Source of the DNA: Acanthaster planci | Lineage: Eukaryota > Echinodermata > Asteroidea > Valvatida > Acanthasteridae | Assembly: GCF_001949145.1 (NCBI RefSeq) | Contig: NW_019091489.1 | Location: forward strand, 735,348-799,347 | Direction of reading: 5' to 3' | DNA length: 64,000 nucleotides | In this document: positions 60,564-64,000 of the stretch, piece by piece | How the letters are laid out: each line of letters opens with the position of its first letter | Numbering within the stretch: the first letter of the stretch is position 1 | Notes under the pieces: model-generated | The model's input: only the letters and a program-made list of their open reading frames with translations | What the model was told of the DNA's origin: nothing | The model's database searches: none | Translations under genes and position numbers: made by a program

Positions 60564-60817
60564 ATGGGGCAAGACCTTTTAGAGAACCTGAGCGAGATAC
60601 AAGACCAGTTAGCAGAATTTCAAGCCGACTATGTAGACATTGAGGTCATGCTTGGTGATATGCGAGCCGATATAGACCACATTGGTGACACAGTATTGCA
60701 GAAATGCAAGCCGAAACTTTTTGTAAGGAAAATCAACTGACTAAATCCGAACGCATGTTTTTTGCGACTGGTGTGTCGTTGATTGCTTTATCTTTCATAT
60801 TTGGGATTTTGAAATAA
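60564..60817 (+). pseudogene. short coiled-coil plus membrane-anchor ORF, frameshifted
   Basis: ATG at 60564 opens 58 codons with a heptad-like acidic helix (LLENLSEIQDQLAEFQADY). A frame change near 60690 leads to a second frame ending at 60817 that carries a hydrophobic tail, FFATGVSLIALSFIFGIL. TATAAAGG lies just upstream (60544). It diverges from the preceding minus-strand gene, leaving a short shared promoter region (60542-60563). No family is recognised. Confidence 0.45.
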
Positions 60818-61686
60818 ACTGTCTGTTTATATTTGGGATTTTGAAATAACCTTTATCAATTACAAAACCATTAAATTATAAAACCATTAAATTATAAAAT
60901 AGTCTGTAATAAAAAGACAAGATAATGGCAAGCAAGACCTAGAAATTCTGGAATTCAAATCCTGATTATAACAACCAGAAGTAAGAAGTATAGAATCGGA
61001 AGTGTATCGATCAGCTCAATTGATTCAAACTTGCTTAGCTTAGTACATACATTCATAGATTGTTTTAAATGATCCTCTTCTTAAGAAATAATCTTCTAAA
61101 AAATGATCTTTTATAGTCAATTTTGTTTGCAATGTCTGATTTTTTTCCAAAGGAAGAATTGCCGTTGCAGGAAGAAAATAATAAATATTTATATCATAAA
61201 ACGCATGCTGAGGTTATCATTGTTTACATTATAACAAGCAATTTGGTGTAATGTGTATGTGTTTAAAAAAATCACTTGGCCTCACAAAATGTTTGAATTC
61301 CTCAAACTAAAATGTTTTCACAAGCAAACACAAGTCAGGTTTCTGGCTGATTTAATGAGAACGAATCCGGTGACCACGGTAATGCTATCGCAGATTTTTG
61401 TGGTGGCCTCCACCAGTGGCTACGTACGAAATTGTAATCCGAACGTACGAATTAATTTTCTTCTTACCATGTCCTAAATGCACTTCCATTGCCTTAAATG
61501 CCTTCAAATTTTCTGCTATTATAAGATTTCGTGGCACGTAGACTGGGTGGTTGTTTAAGGAGGATGGAATAAGCGGGATTGCCAGATTGTATTTCTGAAA
61601 GTATTGGGCCAAACAGGGGCCCTCCAAATTGCTCTATTTTTAGGCCTCATGACTGTTTTGAGGGGTGATTTTCTCTGGAGAGCAGT
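60797..61686. other. A/T-rich spacer with a short tandem duplication
   Basis: CATATTTGGGATTTTGAAATAA is repeated 35 bp apart (60797-60852), and ACCATTAAATTATAAA is repeated at 60867-60897. No gene is supported after that; a minus-strand ORF at 61385-61627 has no known motif. Confidence 0.4.
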
Positions 61687-62008
61687 AGTAGGGAAGTGCC
61701 GATCCTGGCATAAAATGAAACCTCCTATACCTACCCGACCCCTCACAAAAACCAAAAAAATTCAAATTATTATGACATTCCACAAATTTTATGAAATTCC
61801 ACAAATATTATGAAATTCCACAACCTCCTCGCCCGACTTTGAATCTGACAAAACAAATCCACAAATATTATGAAATTCCATAGAGAGCGAAATAAATTTA
61901 GGACCTCTACTCTTTGAGCATAAGCGCCAATAAAAATGATATCAATTCTGAATTGTTACATAAAAGTATTTAATACAAATAAGAATGCCATCAAATCAAA
62001 ACGTGTCA
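61687..62008 (+). repeat. ~320 bp direct repeat, copy 2
   Basis: Same orientation as 57634-57933, with near identity over AGTAGGGAAGTGCCGATCCT, CCGACTTTGAATCTGACAAA and GCGCCAATAAAAATGATATC. Differences are few substitutions and short indels, so the two copies are younger relative to each other than the MITEs upstream. Followed after 15 bp by the ATG of the cysteine-rich ORF. Confidence 0.8.
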
Positions 62009-62023
62009 CAAACCAAGATATAG

Positions 62024-62564
62024 ATGCCAGACCGAAAAACCAACGTTAAGTGTTACTTTTGTAAAGACACAATTGAATCCATTAATATGACAGACGCCTG
62101 CAATTGTAAACATTGTGTAAACTCAAATCATATCGATGAATGTAATGATTGTAGAAAATGTAACTAATCTTGTGACGCATGCGAAACACTGTGAGAACTG
62201 TAATTGTTCTGACAAATGCATAGATTGCATTGTGATAACTGCAATAAATGCAACAGTTGTTATTGTTGCACCAGTTGTGATAACTGTACTGATTGCGATT
62301 ATTGCATCAACTGTAAAGATTTACATGGCTTACCGTTTTTAATGTTTACATACGACAATAACAGCGACTACGATTGTTATAAAAGACTGAGATTTAGAAG
62401 AGAAGATGATCCCGACCCAGAATCTGACTTGGATGTAGATGTAGAAAAATTCAACTTAAAGAATTGAATATGACGAAGATGTAGAGATAACTGTGTCTCA
62501 TCCAGCAGTGGCTATAGATTTAGATAAACACCAATATGCTCGTTTAATAGACGAAGCAGATTGA
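62024..62564 (+). pseudogene. cysteine-rich ORF with CxxC repeats, interrupted
   Basis: ATG at 62024 opens 47 codons with KCYFC, ACNCKHC and ECNDCRKC. After stops at 62165-62232 the same frame continues from 62216 as HCDNCNKCNSCYCC, SCDNCTDCDYCINC, then an acidic end (EDDPDPESDLDVDVE) to 62467. A +1 frame gives a final EYDEDVEITVSHPAVAID to the TGA at 62562-62564. Paired cysteines every 2-3 residues suggest metal binding. Frame breaks make it a probable pseudogene, unless it is translated with frameshifting or has sequencing errors. No family is recognised. Confidence 0.45.
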
Positions 62565-62603
62565 ACTGTTACTAGGCCTACATATTAAAGATTTGATTGT
62601 AAT

Positions 62604-62650
62604 CCTCGTTATCTTTAGGATAACGAGGGTTTTCTTTGTTTTCGTTTGTT
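62604..62650 (+). terminator. perfect 10-bp hairpin followed by T-rich tract
   Basis: CCTCGTTATC (62604-62613) and GATAACGAGG (62619-62628) form a perfect stem with loop TTTAG, 40 bp after the TGA of the cysteine-rich ORF. It is followed by TTTTC and longer T runs. Hairpins at 3' ends are known in some large DNA viruses, where they mark the transcript end. Here the role is inferred from position only. Confidence 0.45.
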
Positions 62651-63416
62651 TTTTTTTTGCCAGCCAGTCTCACACGACCTAACTAACATCAGAGTTCACA
62701 TCCACAGTGTTGCACAAAGCCAGTTGTATGTGTGTCTATCCAAGCGGAATGGTTTTTTTAATTTTTTTTTGAGCAAGGTCAATGAGTCTTGTTGGATTTT
62801 TCCAATGCGGAAGTTCTTTGCACAATAGTGGTACTAACTGGCACACAGTTATTACATGTACATTACGGAATCTCACAGTGACATAGCGAAATTTCTTTCT
62901 TTAGTGGTGATTCTGCTCAATATGGGTACTTGAATTCATTTTTGGTGTACATGTAATTTACAGTGACTCATTTTACGCTGTTGCGAAATCCTCCCATTAT
63001 AAAATGAGATGGATGAAGCAGGAACTATCATTTCGATGTAAGTTATCGAGGCGACTGCAAGAGTACTATCTCGGCTCTATCGAGATGACTTTTACGTTGG
63101 ATGAGAATGAAGATTAAACGTGAGTACTGTGTTTGTTTGAGTTGGCTGGCGTGTCTCTGTTTGGCAAAATATATCTAACAGTTGTGACAAATTGTGCATT
63201 AGTTTGAGTGCCGGCAAGTATTAATATCGGACGTGTCTCTGGCAAACTTGGAAAATCACTCGATTGCACATTTAAATGAAAGCATTATAAATATGCTGGG
63301 GAAAGTTAGTAAAACAGAAGAGTATTAAACTGCTTTTATTTTTTGTTTCACAGAAAACTACCCCCAACGTGAAGGATGGTTTTCCAGTTTGACTAAAGAG
63401 GGCTTACGTCACAAGC
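62651..63416. other. non-coding spacer
   Basis: Short ORF at 62646-62828 without known motif. An acceptor-like site (TTTTTTGTTTCACAG) ends at 63352. No other feature. Confidence 0.3.
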
Positions 63417-63641
63417 ATGACTTGCGACTTTAAAAATAGCGATGATGTTTTGAAGCCAAATTTACAGAGTCGTTCTCATGAGTGCGATTCTCTCTGCGAA
63501 GAGTTCTTGAAGCTAAAACCGTACTCAGAGTTAGGTTTTTGCAAAGTTCATTTAATTTTATTAATAAAACTGCTTGGTGTAAAGTTAAGGGAGGCCGTTG
63601 TTTTTAGCGGTCTTCCGAGGCGTTTGGGGTTCACGGCTTAA
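63417..63641 (+). CDS. short ORF of unknown function
   Basis: ATG at 63417, 74 codons, beginning MTCDFKNSDDVL. It contains CDSLCEEFLKLKPYSE, whose pattern (C, C, then F, L, PY) resembles SCYGCFRRLQPYTD in the next ORF, so the two may be diverged tandem copies. Located after the cysteine-rich gene on the same strand. It may be part of the same mobile element. No database-known domain is recognised by eye. Confidence 0.4.
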   Translation: MTCDFKNSDDVLKPNLQSRSHECDSLCEEFLKLKPYSELGFCKVHLILLIKLLGVKLREAVVFSGLPRRLGFTA

Positions 63642-63694
63642 AACGTATCCCCACACCCTTAAACAAAAAAGTATTTATAAACGACAATGACTAG

Positions 63695-64000
63695 CTATTA
63701 CCTACCATCGAATTTGGAAAGCTTTATGCTTTAATTAACGAAAAACCTCCTCCAGAGGCATATGTGGAAGTAAAAGAAGACATCTGTAAACACGTAAATA
63801 CAAGAATAGAAGACGGGTTTGTCAGTTGTTACGGTTGTTTCAGAAGATTACAGCCTTATACAGACTTTGAAGTAGAAAACGTAGGTGGCAAATACAATCA
63901 GCTTTTGTTTATAAAAATGCCCAAATCTAAAACAAACAAAATACGCAAACAAATAGACATTCAGTTGACGGAAGAACGAGCGGGTTGCACAGAACACAAA
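63695..64000 (+). CDS. partial ORF running off the window, C-x2-C motif
   Basis: Open for 102 codons from after a TAG at 63692 to the last base. It contains FGKLYALINEKPPPEAYVEV, FVSCYGCFRRLQPYTD and a basic tail with MPKSKTNKIRKQ. No ATG lies near its start; an ATG at 63687 in another frame (15 codons) may be the real start before a frame change. The CxxC and PY pattern is shared with 63417-63641. Function unknown; the rest lies outside the window. Confidence 0.45.

Overview
This window is animal nuclear DNA, not prokaryotic. Two genes are split by GT-AG introns, coding density is low, and the rest is full of decayed transposons, foldback elements and a minisatellite. The palindrome TACATGTA recurs very often. 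That feature, together with the types of LINE, MITE and Polinton seen, suggests a marine invertebrate, perhaps a deuterostome such as an echinoderm, hemichordate or lancelet. I cannot name the species. Two runs of N (41387-42089 and 53611-53654) are assembly gaps.

Layout. 1-3.3 kb is mostly non-coding, ending in a possible first exon on the minus strand (3314-3370). 4.7-13.9 kb is a repeat-rich block: a long foldback element, a pair of inverted ~420 bp repeats 4 kb apart that enclose a pair of direct ~350 bp repeats and an L1-like LINE tail, a TA-flanked MITE and a small GC-rich inverted-repeat element. A second LINE relic lies at 16.6-17.6 kb.

The main gene is on the plus strand, 17999-40639: twelve exons that keep phase throughout and encode a 423-residue Gfo/Idh/MocA-type NAD(P)-dependent oxidoreductase. 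Its introns hold two further antisense LINE relics (24.1-27.5 kb and 32.5-33.8 kb) and several MITEs. The second gene is on the minus strand, 52455-45297: five coding exons that join in phase to give a 441-residue protein with a lysine/serine-rich N-terminal half and two RRM RNA-binding domains. A 37-bp minisatellite (52590-53677) lies just upstream of its first identified coding exon.

From 55 kb to the end the window is again mobile DNA: a TTAA-flanked element carrying a broken THAP zinc finger, a 78-bp near-perfect palindrome with a 9-bp target duplication, and a Polinton/Maverick relic. The relic has a degraded protein-primed family B DNA polymerase (plus strand) abutting a shortened retroviral-type integrase (minus strand), then a small membrane/coil protein typical of such elements. 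Two direct ~300 bp repeats (57634-57933 and 61687-62008) bracket this relic. Each is followed by unrecognised ORFs, including a cysteine-rich one that ends at a strong hairpin. The last ORF runs off the window, so a second element may continue beyond it.

The two host genes have no evident functional link. The most unusual parts are the Polinton-related block at 57.6-64 kb and the stop-free minisatellite beside the RNA-binding gene.
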